Shown: piece after piece, positions 8,427 to 17,335 of the stretch
Position numbering within the stretch: position 1 is the first letter of the stretch
Layout of the letters: the number at the start of each line of letters is the position of its first letter
From: Oceanibium sediminis
GTDB taxonomy: Bacteria; Pseudomonadota; Alphaproteobacteria; Rhodobacterales; Rhodobacteraceae
NCBI RefSeq assembly: GCF_003265325.1
Contig: NZ_QGNX01000006.1
Coordinates: forward strand, 124,001-188,000
Direction of reading: 5' to 3'
DNA length: 64,000 bases
Translations under genes and position numbers: made by a program
Notes under the pieces: model-generated
Told to the model about the DNA's origin: nothing
Database searches by the model: none
Seen by the model: the letters and a program-made list of their open reading frames with translations, nothing else

Positions 8427-9392
8427 TTATAAATGTCCGACGGGATGACGGCGCGCCCCGCGCGCCTCCGCCAGCAGGCACAGCCAGTCGTGTGCCACCG
8501 TTGCCGCCGCTATAGCCGTAATCTCCGAGGTGTCATAGGGCGGCGAGACCTCCACCACGTCCATCCCGACCAGGTTCAGCCCCGACAGCCCGCGCAGGAT
8601 CTCCAGCGCCTGCCAGCTTGCCAGCCCGCCCGCCACCGGCGTGCCCGTGCCCGGCGCGAAGGCGGGGTCCAGCACGTCGATATCGAAACTGATGTAGACA
8701 GGCCGCTTGCCGACCCGCGCGCGCAGGAGGGCAATCGTCGCCTCCACCCCCTCGCGGTGGACCCAGGGCGCGGTCAGGATATCGAGCCCCGCGTCGCTGT
8801 CGTGAAAGGTGCGGATGCCCACCTGCGCCGAGACGCTGGCGTCCACCACGCCTTCGGCAATCGCGCGGCCCATCATGGTGCCATGGTCGATCCGCCCCGG
8901 ATCGTCCTCCCACAAATCGCCATGGGCGTCGAACTGGATAAGCGCCAGCGGCCCGTGTTTCGCGGCATGGGCGCGCAGAAGCGGCCAGGCCACGAAGTGA
9001 TCCCCACCCAGCGCGAGCGAGCGTGCGCCCGAGGCGATGATCTCACCCGCCTGCGCCTCGATCGTTTCGGCCACGGTGGCGGGGTGATGGGGGTCGAGCA
9101 TCACGTCGCCCCAGTCGATGACGTTCAGCGTCTCGAACGGATCGAAGCCGAAGGGAAACGCCTTCAGCTCCGCCAACTGGACCGAAGCGGCGCGGATCGC
9201 CCGCGGCCCCAGCCGGCAGCCGGGGCGATAGGTCACCGCGCTGTCCCAGGGAATGCCCCAGACCGCCACGTCGACCCCGGCGAGGTCCCGGGTGTAAGGG
9301 CGGCGCAGGAAGCTGAGCGCGCCGCCATAGGTCATCTCTGCCCAGCGCCCGGCCGGGTCGCCCTTGCGAAAGGCCTGATCCCCTGCATCCAT
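8427..9392 (-). CDS. speB: Agmatinase-family ureohydrolase
   Basis: 321 residues. The binuclear manganese motifs of ureohydrolases are all present: GGDHF, DAHGD, and SFDIDVLDPAFAPGTGTP. The family cleaves agmatine to putrescine and urea; guanidinobutyrase and related activities share the fold, so the substrate is inferred from context. The start at 9392 is fixed by a strong GGAGG eight bases upstream; longer frames reach back to about 9563 but run through a hairpin region. Sitting between potFGHI and puuA1-puuB1, it would feed putrescine into the glutamylation pathway. A large hairpin at 9506-9554 separates it from the transporter genes. Confidence 0.82.
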   Translation of the reverse strand: MDAGDQAFRKGDPAGRWAEMTYGGALSFLRRPYTRDLAGVDVAVWGIPWDSAVTYRPGCRLGPRAIRAASVQLAELKAFPFGFDPFETLNVIDWGDVMLDPHHPATVAETIEAQAGEIIASGARSLALGGDHFVAWPLLRAHAAKHGPLALIQFDAHGDLWEDDPGRIDHGTMMGRAIAEGVVDASVSAQVGIRTFHDSDAGLDILTAPWVHREGVEATIALLRARVGKRPVYISFDIDVLDPAFAPGTGTPVAGGLASWQALEILRGLSGLNLVGMDVVEVSPPYDTSEITAIAAATVAHDWLCLLAEARGARRHPVGHL

Positions 9393-9505
9393 GGTCCATT
9401 CCTCCATTCCGGAGCCGCCTCGCGCCGCTTTGCGCGCGCGTCTTGACGGCAACCTGCCCCGTAACCGCTTTCCCGGCAACAACAAACCGCGCATCGCCTG
9501 CCAAT

Positions 9506-9554
9506 CCGGGCGGGGGGCGGCGGGGCGGGCGGGTGGGCGCCGCCCCCCGTCCGG
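9506..9554. terminator. Long GC hairpin between potI and speB
   Basis: A 17-bp stem (9506-9522 with 9538-9554, one G-U pair on the minus strand) closes a G-rich 15-nt loop. It has no T-run. It may end or attenuate transcription leaving potI, or protect the upstream mRNA from decay, making speB-puuA1-puuB1 less strongly coupled to the transporter genes. Confidence 0.55.
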
Positions 9555-9581
9555 ATACCCCACGCGCCGTCCGCGCGGGCC

Positions 9582-10370
9582 TCACTTGCGGCGCATCACC
9601 AACCCCGCGATCACGATCCCGAGCGCCACCACCAGGATGATCAGCGTCGCCAGCGCGTTGATGTCCGGGCTCACGCCCAGCCGCACCTTAGAAAAGATCA
9701 CCATCGGCAGGGTCGACGCACCTGGCCCCGACGTGAAGCTCGCCACCACCAGGTCGTCCAGGCTCAGCGTGAATGCCAGAAGCCAGCCCGCCACCAGCGC
9801 GGGGGCGATCACCGGCAGCGTCACGTCGAAGAACACCCGCACCGGGGCCGCGCCCAGGTCGCGTGCCGCCTCTTCCAGGCTTTCGTCCATGTCCACCAGG
9901 CGCGACTGCACCACCACCGCCACGTAGGCCAGGCAGAAGGTCGTGTGCGCGATGATGATCGTCACCATGCCCCGCCCCGCGGGCCAGCCGATCATCCGTT
10001 CCATCGACACGAACAGCAGCAGCAGCGACAGGCCGGTGATCACCTCGGGCATCACCAGCGGCGCGGTGGTCATGCCGCGCAGGATCGGCTTGCCCCAGAA
10101 GGCGCGCATCCTGACCAGCACGAAGGCCGCCAGCGTGCCCAGCACCACCGCCAAAGTGGCGCTGGCAAAGGCGATCCGCGCACTGATCCAGACCGCGCCC
10201 AGCACCTGCTCGTCGCGCAGCAACTCGCCGTACCACTTGGTCGAGAACCCCGCCCAGACGGTGACAAGCTTGCTCTCGTTGAAGCTGAAAAGGATCAGCG
10301 AGCCGATCGGGATGTAGAGGAACAGGAACCCCAGCGTCGCCGCGATGATCAGGAACCAGCTGCGCCGCAT
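9582..10370 (-). CDS. potI: Putrescine ABC transporter permease PotI
   Basis: 262-residue inner-membrane permease with about six hydrophobic helices. It carries the EAA-type loop for ATPase contact (EEAARDLGAAPVRVFFDVTLP). It is the second permease of a PotFGHI-type importer. The start is set by a TGATG junction with potH: its ATG shares one base with the potH stop. A longer frame starting at 10400 would overlap potH by 31 nt and is less likely. The substrate is assigned from the strongly PotF-like binding protein in the same operon. Confidence 0.88.
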   Translation of the reverse strand: MRRSWFLIIAATLGFLFLYIPIGSLILFSFNESKLVTVWAGFSTKWYGELLRDEQVLGAVWISARIAFASATLAVVLGTLAAFVLVRMRAFWGKPILRGMTTAPLVMPEVITGLSLLLLFVSMERMIGWPAGRGMVTIIIAHTTFCLAYVAVVVQSRLVDMDESLEEAARDLGAAPVRVFFDVTLPVIAPALVAGWLLAFTLSLDDLVVASFTSGPGASTLPMVIFSKVRLGVSPDINALATLIILVVALGIVIAGLVMRRK

Positions 10371-11221
10371 CACGCCCTCTCCTGCATTTTCTGCATCCAC
10401 AGGATGGGCAGCACGATCAACAGCAGCATCGCTATCGCCACGGCGCTGGCGACCGGCCAGTCGCGGTTGCGGAAATATTCGTCCCAGAGCACCCGCCCGA
10501 TCATCAGCGTGTCCGGGCCGCCCAGCAGCGCGGGGATCACGTATTCCCCGATGGCCGGGATGAACACCAGCATGCAGCCCGCCACGACGCCCGGCAGCGA
10601 CAGGGGCAGCGTGATGCGCAGGAAGGTCGAGGCCCGGCTCGCGCCCAGGTCCGCCGACGCCTCCATCAGGGATTCGTCCAGCTTCACCAGCGTCGCGTAA
10701 AGCGGCAGGATCATGAACGGCAGGTAGGTGTAGACGATGCCGACATAGACCGCGAAATCGGTTTGCAGCATCACCAGCGGCTCATCGATGACGCCCATCC
10801 AGAGCAGCACGTTGTTGATGACGCCGTTGCCCTTCAGCAGGCCGATCCACGCGTAGACCCTGAGCAGGAACGAGGTCCAGAACGGCAGGATCACCAGGAA
10901 CAGCAGGATCGTGCGTCGCGGCTCCGGCGCGCGCGCGATGGCATAGGCCATGGGATAGCCGACCAGCAGCGCCAGCACGGTCGAGACTGCGGCGATGCGG
11001 ATCGAGCTGAGATAGGAATTGATGTACAGGCTGTCCGACAACAGGAACGCGTAGTTTTCGAGGTCGCCCATGAAGGCGCCGTCCTCGAACAGCGGCGTAT
11101 AGGGCGGGCGCGCGATCGCGGGATCGACCAGGCTGATCCGCGCCACCTCGATGAAGGGCAGCAGGAAGAAGATGCCGAGCCACAGCATCGGGATCGCGAT
11201 GACAATCCAGCGGCGGCTCAT
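10370..11221 (-). CDS. potH: Putrescine ABC transporter permease PotH
   Basis: 283-residue inner-membrane permease that would pair with PotI to form the channel. Helices start right at the N-terminus (WIVIAIPMLWLGIFFLLPF). The cytoplasmic EAA loop is MEASADLGASRASTFLRITLP. It is separated from the upstream potG gene by 97 nt containing two REP-like palindromes. A moderately GC-rich leader without an obvious strong ribosome-binding site precedes the ATG. Confidence 0.88.
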   Translation of the reverse strand: MSRRWIVIAIPMLWLGIFFLLPFIEVARISLVDPAIARPPYTPLFEDGAFMGDLENYAFLLSDSLYINSYLSSIRIAAVSTVLALLVGYPMAYAIARAPEPRRTILLFLVILPFWTSFLLRVYAWIGLLKGNGVINNVLLWMGVIDEPLVMLQTDFAVYVGIVYTYLPFMILPLYATLVKLDESLMEASADLGASRASTFLRITLPLSLPGVVAGCMLVFIPAIGEYVIPALLGGPDTLMIGRVLWDEYFRNRDWPVASAVAIAMLLLIVLPILWMQKMQERA

Positions 11222-11238
11222 GGGGCCGTCCCCGGGGC

Positions 11239-11301
11239 GGTGGGTTCACAAGAACCCACCCTACGCGGGCCGCCCGTAGGGTGGGTTGCTTCCAACCCAC
11301 C
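11239..11301. repeat. Inverted pair of REP-like palindromes (BIME-like)
   Basis: Two copies of the same element in opposite orientation fill the potG-potH gap. One is GGTGGGTTC-acaa-GAACCCACC followed by CTACG (11239-11265). The other is CCCGTAG followed by GGTGGGTT-GCTTCC-AACCCACC (11273-11301). The GTAG at the foot of the hairpin and the head-to-head pairing match REP sequences mobilised by RAYT transposases in other bacteria. No RAYT gene is in the window. Confidence 0.75.
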
Positions 11302-11318
11302 ATGCGCCGCCGGCCCGT

Positions 11319-12455
11319 TCATGCGCTCAGCACCACGCCGGCCTTTGCCGGGAAGCTGATGAACAACCGCTCGTCCCAGGTGAAGGCCTCGGAAGCGTCG
11401 TCGATGTTGGACACCGACACCTTGACCGAGCGCCCGTTGTCCAGCGCCAGCTTGTAGATCGTCATGTCGCCCATGTAGGCGTAATCGCTGACCGTTCCGC
11501 TGAGGACATTGGCCGCAGCCCCCTGTTCGCGGCTGAGGCGCATCTTCTCGGGGCGCACCGCCACGGCCACCTGCTGCCCGGCGCGCAGGCCCACCACCGG
11601 CTCGGTCAGGATCGGCCCTTCGGCGGTTGTGATCCGCATCGCGTCAGGCGCGGCCACGTCGACCTTGCCCTCGAACAGGTTCACCGTGCCGATGAAATCC
11701 GCCACGAAGCGGCTGCCTGGCCGCTCGTAGATCGCGCGCGGCTCGCCCACCTGGACGATCCTTCCTGCGTCCATCACGCCGATCCGGGTCGCGAGCGTCA
11801 TCGCCTCTTCCTGGTCGTGGGTCACCACGATGAAGGTCACGCCCAGCTGGTCCTGGATGTTCATCAGCTCGAACTGCGTCTCTTCGCGCAGCTTCTTGTC
11901 CAGCGCGCCGAGCGGCTCATCCAGCAACAACAACTTCGGGCGCTTGACCAGGCTGCGGGCCAGCGCCACGCGCTGGCGTTGGCCGCCGGACAGCTGGTGC
12001 GGCTTGCGCGCGGCAAACCCCTCCAGCTGCACCAGTTTCAGCATGGCGGCGACCTTTTCCATCGCCTCCGCCTTGCCCATGCCGCCGCGCAGCAGGCCGT
12101 AGGCGACGTTCTTTTCCACGCTCATGTGCGGGAACAGCGCGTAGGACTGGAACATCATGTTGGTCGGCCGCGCTTCCGGCGGGACACCGGCCATGTCCTG
12201 GCCGTCGATGCTGACCTTTCCGGCACTCGGCGCCTCGAAGCCCGCGAGCATCCTGAGCAGGGTGGACTTGCCACAACCCGACCCGCCCAGCAGGCAGAAG
12301 ATCTCTCCCTGCCAGATGTCCAGGCTGACATCGTCGACGGCGATGAAATCGCCGAAATGCTTGCTGATGCCTTCTATGCGGATGAAGGGCGGCGTGCGCG
12401 CCTCCCGCCAGGGCTTCAACTCGCCCGCTGTAGGTTTCGTGGCGGTTCCGACCAT
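11319..12455 (-). CDS. potG: Putrescine ABC transporter ATPase PotG
   Basis: 378 residues. The nucleotide-binding domain has Walker A GGSGCGKST near residue 57, the Q-loop region MFQSYALFPHM, the signature [14 protein letters not shown], Walker B LLLLDEPLGALD and the switch histidine VTHDQEEAM. A C-terminal TOBE regulatory domain follows from about residue 290. Length matches PotG. It would energise putrescine uptake by PotFHI. It lies 59 nt downstream of potF, across a strong hairpin that may set the ratio of binding protein to ATPase. Confidence 0.9.
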   Translation of the reverse strand: MVGTATKPTAGELKPWREARTPPFIRIEGISKHFGDFIAVDDVSLDIWQGEIFCLLGGSGCGKSTLLRMLAGFEAPSAGKVSIDGQDMAGVPPEARPTNMMFQSYALFPHMSVEKNVAYGLLRGGMGKAEAMEKVAAMLKLVQLEGFAARKPHQLSGGQRQRVALARSLVKRPKLLLLDEPLGALDKKLREETQFELMNIQDQLGVTFIVVTHDQEEAMTLATRIGVMDAGRIVQVGEPRAIYERPGSRFVADFIGTVNLFEGKVDVAAPDAMRITTAEGPILTEPVVGLRAGQQVAVAVRPEKMRLSREQGAAANVLSGTVSDYAYMGDMTIYKLALDNGRSVKVSVSNIDDASEAFTWDERLFISFPAKAGVVLSA

Positions 12456-12481
12456 GTCGCTCCCTTCCCGCGCGCAAACGC

Positions 12482-12507
12482 GGGCCGGCCCCGCGAGGGA
12501 CCGGCCC
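12482..12507 (-). terminator. Intra-operon hairpin downstream of potF
   Basis: A 10-11 bp GC stem with a 4-nt loop (12482-12492 with 12497-12507, one G-U pair on the minus strand) lies just past the potF stop. No T-run follows. This position in ABC operons usually marks an mRNA-stabilising or partially terminating structure that allows excess binding protein. Confidence 0.55.
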
Positions 12508-12514
12508 CTTCAGC

Positions 12515-13600
12515 CTATTGCCCGGTCTTCACCGTGGTCCAGAGCCGGGTGATGGTGCGGTCCAGGCGGCTGTCATAGGGCACGGCGGACCACAGGTTTT
12601 CCTTCGCACTGGGCGTCGGGAAGATGCCGGGATCGGACTTGATCTCCTCGTCCACAAGCGGCATCGAGGCTTCGTTGGCGTTGGCGTACCAGACGTAGTT
12701 GGTGATGTCGGCGGTGATCTGGGGATCCATCACGAAGTTGATGAACTTGTGCGCCGCGTCCGGGTTCGGCGCATCGGCGGGGATCGCCAGCAGGTCGTAC
12801 CAGCTGAGCGCGCCTTCCTCGGGGATGGTGTAGGCGATCTCGACCCCGTTGTCGGCTTCCTCGGCGCGGGCCTGCGCGATGAACACATCCCCCGAGAAGC
12901 CGACGGCCACGCAGATATCGCCGTTCGCCAGGTCGTTGATGTACTGGCTGGAATGGAAATAGCGCACGTAGGGCCGCACGCTGAGCAGCAGGTCGGCGGC
13001 CTTTTCGAACTCCGCGGGATCGGTGGTTTCGGGATCGCCCCCGAGGTACTTGATCGCGGGCGGCAGCATCTCGGTCGGGGCGTCGAGGAAGGACACGCCG
13101 CAATCGGCGAGCTTTTGCATGTTCTCCGGCTCGAAGATCAGGGCCCAGCTGTCCACAGGCGCATCCTCGCCCAGGGCTTCAGTGACCTTGGCGACGTTGT
13201 AGCCGATGGCCGTGGTGCCCCACATGTAGATGACCGAATGCGCGTTGTCCGGGTCATAGGCGGCCGCCGCCTTCATCAGGTCGGCGTCCATGTTGACGAG
13301 GTTGGGCAGCTTGGACTTGTCCAGCGGCTGATAGACGCCGGCGGCGTTCTGGCGCTGAAAGAAGTCCGAGGTCGGCACCACCAGGTCGTAGCCCGAGTTG
13401 CCGGCCAGCATCTTGGCCTCCAGCACCTCGTTGCTGTCATAGACGTCGTAGTTGACCTCGATGCCGGTCTCCGCCTCGAACTTCTCGATCGTGTCCTCGG
13501 CGATGTAGTCGGACCAGTTGTAGATGTTCAGCACCTCCTGCGCGGCAAGGGGGCTGGCGACAAGAGCGGTGGACAGGGTCAGCGCTAGACGCAGTTTCAT
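12515..13600 (-). CDS. potF: Periplasmic putrescine-binding protein PotF
   Basis: 361 residues with a cleavable signal peptide ending near ASPLAAQ. The mature protein matches E. coli PotF as I recall it: LNIYNWSDYIAEDTIEKFE, YDVYDSNEVLEAKMLAG, the hinge PVDSWALIFEPEN, and RYFHSSQYINDLANGDICVA. This resemblance is closer than to spermidine-preferring PotD and supports putrescine. It lies 24 nt after puuB2, so uptake and both glutamylation modules probably share one long transcript. Confidence 0.9.
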   Translation of the reverse strand: MKLRLALTLSTALVASPLAAQEVLNIYNWSDYIAEDTIEKFEAETGIEVNYDVYDSNEVLEAKMLAGNSGYDLVVPTSDFFQRQNAAGVYQPLDKSKLPNLVNMDADLMKAAAAYDPDNAHSVIYMWGTTAIGYNVAKVTEALGEDAPVDSWALIFEPENMQKLADCGVSFLDAPTEMLPPAIKYLGGDPETTDPAEFEKAADLLLSVRPYVRYFHSSQYINDLANGDICVAVGFSGDVFIAQARAEEADNGVEIAYTIPEEGALSWYDLLAIPADAPNPDAAHKFINFVMDPQITADITNYVWYANANEASMPLVDEEIKSDPGIFPTPSAKENLWSAVPYDSRLDRTITRLWTTVKTGQ

Positions 13601-13624
13601 GACTCAATTCTCCCGATTTTTCAG

Positions 13625-14905
13625 TCAAAGTCCAAGTCGGTCTCGCAGCCCGTACCACCAGCTTCCGGCGATGGAATACGGCACGCGAAAAGTCTGTCCG
13701 CCGGGGAACGGCGTCCATGGCAGCTTTGCAAATGTGTCGAAGCGCGACAAGTCACCGTTGATCGCCTCGGCGACGATGCGCCCGAACAAGTGGCTGCCGG
13801 TGACCCCGTGCCCCGAGTAGCCATGGGCGAAATAGGTCGCCGGGCCCAGCCGGCCCAGTTGCGGTACACGGCTGAAAGTAAGCGCGAAATTGCCCGACCA
13901 GGCGTGGGTCAGGCGCACGCCGCGCAGGGCGGGAAACAGCTTTTCCAGGTTGGGCCGCAGCTTTGATTCGATATCCGACGGGGTGGAGCCGCCATAGACC
14001 GTGCCGCCCCCGAACAGCAGGCGCCCGTCCGCGGACAGGCGGTAATAGTCCAGGATGTAGCGCAGGTCCTCGACGCACAGATCGCTTGGCAGGATCTCGG
14101 CCGCGCGCGCGCCGAGCGGTTCGGTCGCCACCATCTGGGTGGAGGCGGCCAGCACCCGCGTCGCCAGCGCCGGCACCGTCTTGCCGAGGTAGGCGTTGCC
14201 GCAAAGCACCAGAACACGGGCCGAAACCTCGCCCGCATCGGTGCGGATCAGGGGCCGCGCCGCGGATGTGTCGACCGAGATCACGGGGCTGTCCTCATGG
14301 ATCACGCCGCCAAGGCTTTCAAACGCCGCCGCCTCGCCAAGGCACAGGTTCAGCGGGTGCAGGTGCCCCCCGGAATGATCGATCATGCCCCCGACATAGG
14401 CGTCGGTGCCCACATGGGCGCGGATCGCGTCGCGGTCCAGCATCTCGTGGCTGTCCATCCCGAAGGAGGACCAGAGCGTGCGCTTTGCTTCCAGCTCGGC
14501 CATCTGCTTGTCGGTGAAGGCGGCGAACAGGTTGCCGGGCTTCAGGTCGCAGGCGATATCATAGCGCTTCACCCGGTCCCGGATGATGTCGCCGCCCTCG
14601 GTCACCAGCCCGCCGACGAAGGCCTGCACCTCGCGCCCGTAGAGCGCGCCGATCTTCTCAAGCGAGGCGTTCAGCCCGTTCACCAGTTGCCCGCCGTTGC
14701 GCCCCGACGCGCCCCAACCCACTTTCGCGGCCTCGACCAGGGTCACCTTGTGGCCCTTTTCGGCCAGTTCCAGCGCGCAGGACAGGCCGGTGTAGCCCGC
14801 GCCGACGACGCAAACATCCGCCTCCACTCGTCCGCGCAGGGGCGGGCGCGCGGGCGCGGGATTGGCCGATGCGGCGTAATAGGAGCCGGGATAGGCGGCG
14901 GGCAT
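13625..14905 (-). CDS. puuB: Gamma-glutamylputrescine oxidase-like FAD oxidoreductase (copy 2)
   Basis: 426-residue paralogue of the protein at 5739-7049. It has the same landmarks: VVGAGYTGLSCALELAEKG, GWGASGRNGGQLVNG, DHSGGHLHPLN, and a C-terminal HGYSGHGV. The start ATG at 14905 shares its A with the TGA of puuA2 (TGATG); a GTG three bases upstream (GTGA overlap) is the alternative. It would oxidise the gamma-glutamylated amine made by PuuA2. Because it directly precedes potF it is the copy more tightly tied to putrescine import. Confidence 0.85.
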   Translation of the reverse strand: MPAAYPGSYYAASANPAPARPPLRGRVEADVCVVGAGYTGLSCALELAEKGHKVTLVEAAKVGWGASGRNGGQLVNGLNASLEKIGALYGREVQAFVGGLVTEGGDIIRDRVKRYDIACDLKPGNLFAAFTDKQMAELEAKRTLWSSFGMDSHEMLDRDAIRAHVGTDAYVGGMIDHSGGHLHPLNLCLGEAAAFESLGGVIHEDSPVISVDTSAARPLIRTDAGEVSARVLVLCGNAYLGKTVPALATRVLAASTQMVATEPLGARAAEILPSDLCVEDLRYILDYYRLSADGRLLFGGGTVYGGSTPSDIESKLRPNLEKLFPALRGVRLTHAWSGNFALTFSRVPQLGRLGPATYFAHGYSGHGVTGSHLFGRIVAEAINGDLSRFDTFAKLPWTPFPGGQTFRVPYSIAGSWWYGLRDRLGL

Positions 14906-16248
14906 CACACCACCTCCAGATAGGTCTGAACCTCGAAGTCGCTCATCCGCTCGGCGAAACGGGCCAGTTCCTGGCGTTTCGCGGCAGCGTAAAGGCGTGC
15001 CATGGCGACGGGAAACGGACCGCTTTCGTCAGTACGGAAGGCAGCGATGGCGTCGAACCAGTCGTCGGGCAGCGTCTGCAGCCCCTCCGGCGCGCCGGTA
15101 TGGGGGGGAATCGGCTCCTTCCCCGCCTCGATCCCCTCAAGCGCGGCGTTCAGGATCGCGGCGATCACCAGGTAGGGGTTGGTGTCCGCCCCCGCGACCC
15201 GGTGTTCGAAACGCCGCGCCCTGGGGTTGCCGCCGGGCACGCGGATCGCGGCGTAACGGTTCTCATACGCCCAGCCGATGGCGGTGGGCGCGTGCCCACC
15301 CGGAACGAGGCGGCGGAAACTGTTCAGATGCGGCGCGAAGAGCAGCGTGCTTTCGTGCATCCGCGCGAGGCACCCGGCAATCGCGTGGCGCAGCGCGGGC
15401 GCGCCCTGCGGCGTGCCGTCGTCGAAGATGTTGCGCCCGGAGGCATCGAGCATGCTCATGTGCAGATGGAACCCGTTGCCCGCCTGTTCCATGTACGGCT
15501 TGGCCATGAAGCTTGCCGCCAGCCCATGAGAGCGGGCGGTGCCGCGCACCAGCCGCTTCAGGAAGATCGCGTCATCGGCCGCTCGCAACGGGTCCGTGGT
15601 ATGGCGCATCGTGATCTCGAACTGCCCGGGAGAGCCCTCCGCCACCGCGGCATCCGAGCCGATGCCCATCGTTTCGCAGGCGCGGTAGAGATCGTCAAAG
15701 AACGCCTCGAAGCCGTCCAGCTCGTCGATGGCGTGCACCGCCTCGGCGCGCAGCGGGTGGCCGGTGACGGGCGACAGCGGCGGCGTCGGCTGCTTCGCCT
15801 CGCCATCCATCAGGTAGAATTCCAGCTCGGTCCCGATGACCGGCGTCAGCCCCATGGCGGTCGCCCGCGCCGCCACCCGGGCCAGCGCGTGGCGCGGGTC
15901 AAGCGAGCTGGGCGTGCCATCGGCGTTGTAGAACCACATCGGCACCATGACGCTGGGTCGCGCCAGCCAGTGCTGGGGCATCGGATCGCGCCCGGTGTGC
16001 TGGCAGATCCCGTCCGCGTCCCCCGCTTCGAGGATAATGTTGTCCTCTTCCACGTCCCGGCCCCAGATATCCTGCGCGGCCAGGGTCAGCGGCATGCGAA
16101 CGTCGCCCTTGGCGACCCGCGCCGCGTCGCTGACGGGCACTCGCTTGCCGCGGAACGTGCCGTTCAGATCGCAGATCGCAACACGCAGGCTGCCCACTTC
16201 GGGGTGCGCCCGCAACCAGTTTTCGAGATTGCTGATGGAGTTGTCCAT
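14905..16248 (-). CDS. puuA: Glutamine synthetase-family gamma-glutamylpolyamine synthetase (copy 2)
   Basis: 447 residues from ATG 16248. Landmarks are ICDLNGTFRGKRVP, GTELEFYL, AEGSPGQFEITM, FHLHMSMLD, NRYAAIRVPGGN and EHRVAGADTNPYL, typical of the PuuA/GlnT branch of glutamine synthetases. It would join glutamate to putrescine or a related amine. The start lacks a clear Shine-Dalgarno; an in-frame GTG/TTG pair about ten codons upstream is possible. It is the first gene of the long minus-strand run that continues to 4901, so the main promoter should lie in 16249-16393, where I see no convincing hexamers. Confidence 0.85.
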   Translation of the reverse strand: MDNSISNLENWLRAHPEVGSLRVAICDLNGTFRGKRVPVSDAARVAKGDVRMPLTLAAQDIWGRDVEEDNIILEAGDADGICQHTGRDPMPQHWLARPSVMVPMWFYNADGTPSSLDPRHALARVAARATAMGLTPVIGTELEFYLMDGEAKQPTPPLSPVTGHPLRAEAVHAIDELDGFEAFFDDLYRACETMGIGSDAAVAEGSPGQFEITMRHTTDPLRAADDAIFLKRLVRGTARSHGLAASFMAKPYMEQAGNGFHLHMSMLDASGRNIFDDGTPQGAPALRHAIAGCLARMHESTLLFAPHLNSFRRLVPGGHAPTAIGWAYENRYAAIRVPGGNPRARRFEHRVAGADTNPYLVIAAILNAALEGIEAGKEPIPPHTGAPEGLQTLPDDWFDAIAAFRTDESGPFPVAMARLYAAAKRQELARFAERMSDFEVQTYLEVV

Positions 16249-16393
16249 GACGGGCGACGCTATCAGTTTCGCCAACACCCGCAAGATGATTCCGGCCTGC
16301 CCTGAAGGCGTTTGCCGGAAAGTCTGCGGCGCGGATCGACCGCGCGGACAGGCAGGCACAAAGGCCCCGCCCGGTGCGAAATGAAAGCCGGGC

Positions 16394-17158
16394 TCAGGGC
16401 CCCGGGATGTCCCCGCCGAGAGGTTTCTGCCACTCCATCAGCACGAACATCGGCGCGCGGCGGTAGTAGGAAACCAGTTCGTGCGGGCCGTCGCCCGGCA
16501 CCGGTTCGGCGAAATGCGTCAGGGTCATGCCGCGCCGCATCAGGGGCGCCAGGTAGTCCTGCATCGGGCGATGCCAGTTGCGCACGCGAATGCCCCGCCA
16601 GCCCACCCAGTAGGAGCGTGTCGCGTGGTAATCCTCGCACACGAACGCGCCCGGCGGCGCGGCGCGGTGCTGGCGCAGCCAGCCGTTGGCGAAATCGTCC
16701 CGGGGCATCGCGGTGGCGAAGCTCGACAGGTTGGCGACCAACAGCCGCCCGCCGGGGCGCAGCACGCGGATGATTTCGCCGTAGGCGGCATGAAGATCCT
16801 CGATATCCATCAGGCAGAGGTAGGCGACCACCAGGTCGACGCTGTCCTCCTGCAACGGGATCGCCTCGGCCCGGCCGGTGAGGAACCGCGCGCCGCCCGG
16901 GCCCGCCTGTTGCGCGCGCCGGCTTGCCTCGCGCACGAGGGCCCGTGTCGGATCGACCCCGGTCACGTCCAGCCCCTCGCCCGCCATCAGCCGCGAAAAG
17001 CGCCCCTCCCCGCAGCCGAGGTCCAGCGCGACCCGCGCACCGCTGGCGCGCACCCGCTCCAGCATCGGCGTGTCGAGGATGTGCTCGCGCGCAAAATCGC
17101 CACGCTCGCCCATGTCGGCGATCCAGGCATCTGCGGATCTGTCCCAGCCGGTATCCAT
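16394..17158 (-). CDS. Class I SAM-dependent methyltransferase
   Basis: 254 residues. The SAM-binding motif I is VALDLGCGEGRFSRL (about 43-57), followed by the acidic strand GVDPT and the motif IV region VDLVVAYLCLMDIED. The Methyltransf_11-type core is complete. The C-terminal part is rich in Trp and Arg (YWVGWRGIRVRNWHRPM) and probably binds the acceptor. AAGGCGCG precedes the ATG. The acceptor cannot be told from sequence. It lies between puuA2 and a divergent lactonase gene, with no obvious shared pathway. Confidence 0.78.
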   Translation of the reverse strand: MDTGWDRSADAWIADMGERGDFAREHILDTPMLERVRASGARVALDLGCGEGRFSRLMAGEGLDVTGVDPTRALVREASRRAQQAGPGGARFLTGRAEAIPLQEDSVDLVVAYLCLMDIEDLHAAYGEIIRVLRPGGRLLVANLSSFATAMPRDDFANGWLRQHRAAPPGAFVCEDYHATRSYWVGWRGIRVRNWHRPMQDYLAPLMRRGMTLTHFAEPVPGDGPHELVSYYRRAPMFVLMEWQKPLGGDIPGP

Positions 17159-17335
17159 CGCGCCTTCAGATAGTCATGGCCCTCGCGAGGGCGCAAAGCA
17201 GGACATGTCGGTTCTGTGACATTTCCCATAATGCCCCCGGGAATGGCCCGGCCTTGCCCGTATAACCGCCTGACGGATTGCGAATTCCGCCGATCCGGGG
17301 CAGTCTCCCCCCGAACTTTTCCAAAGGACGAAGAC

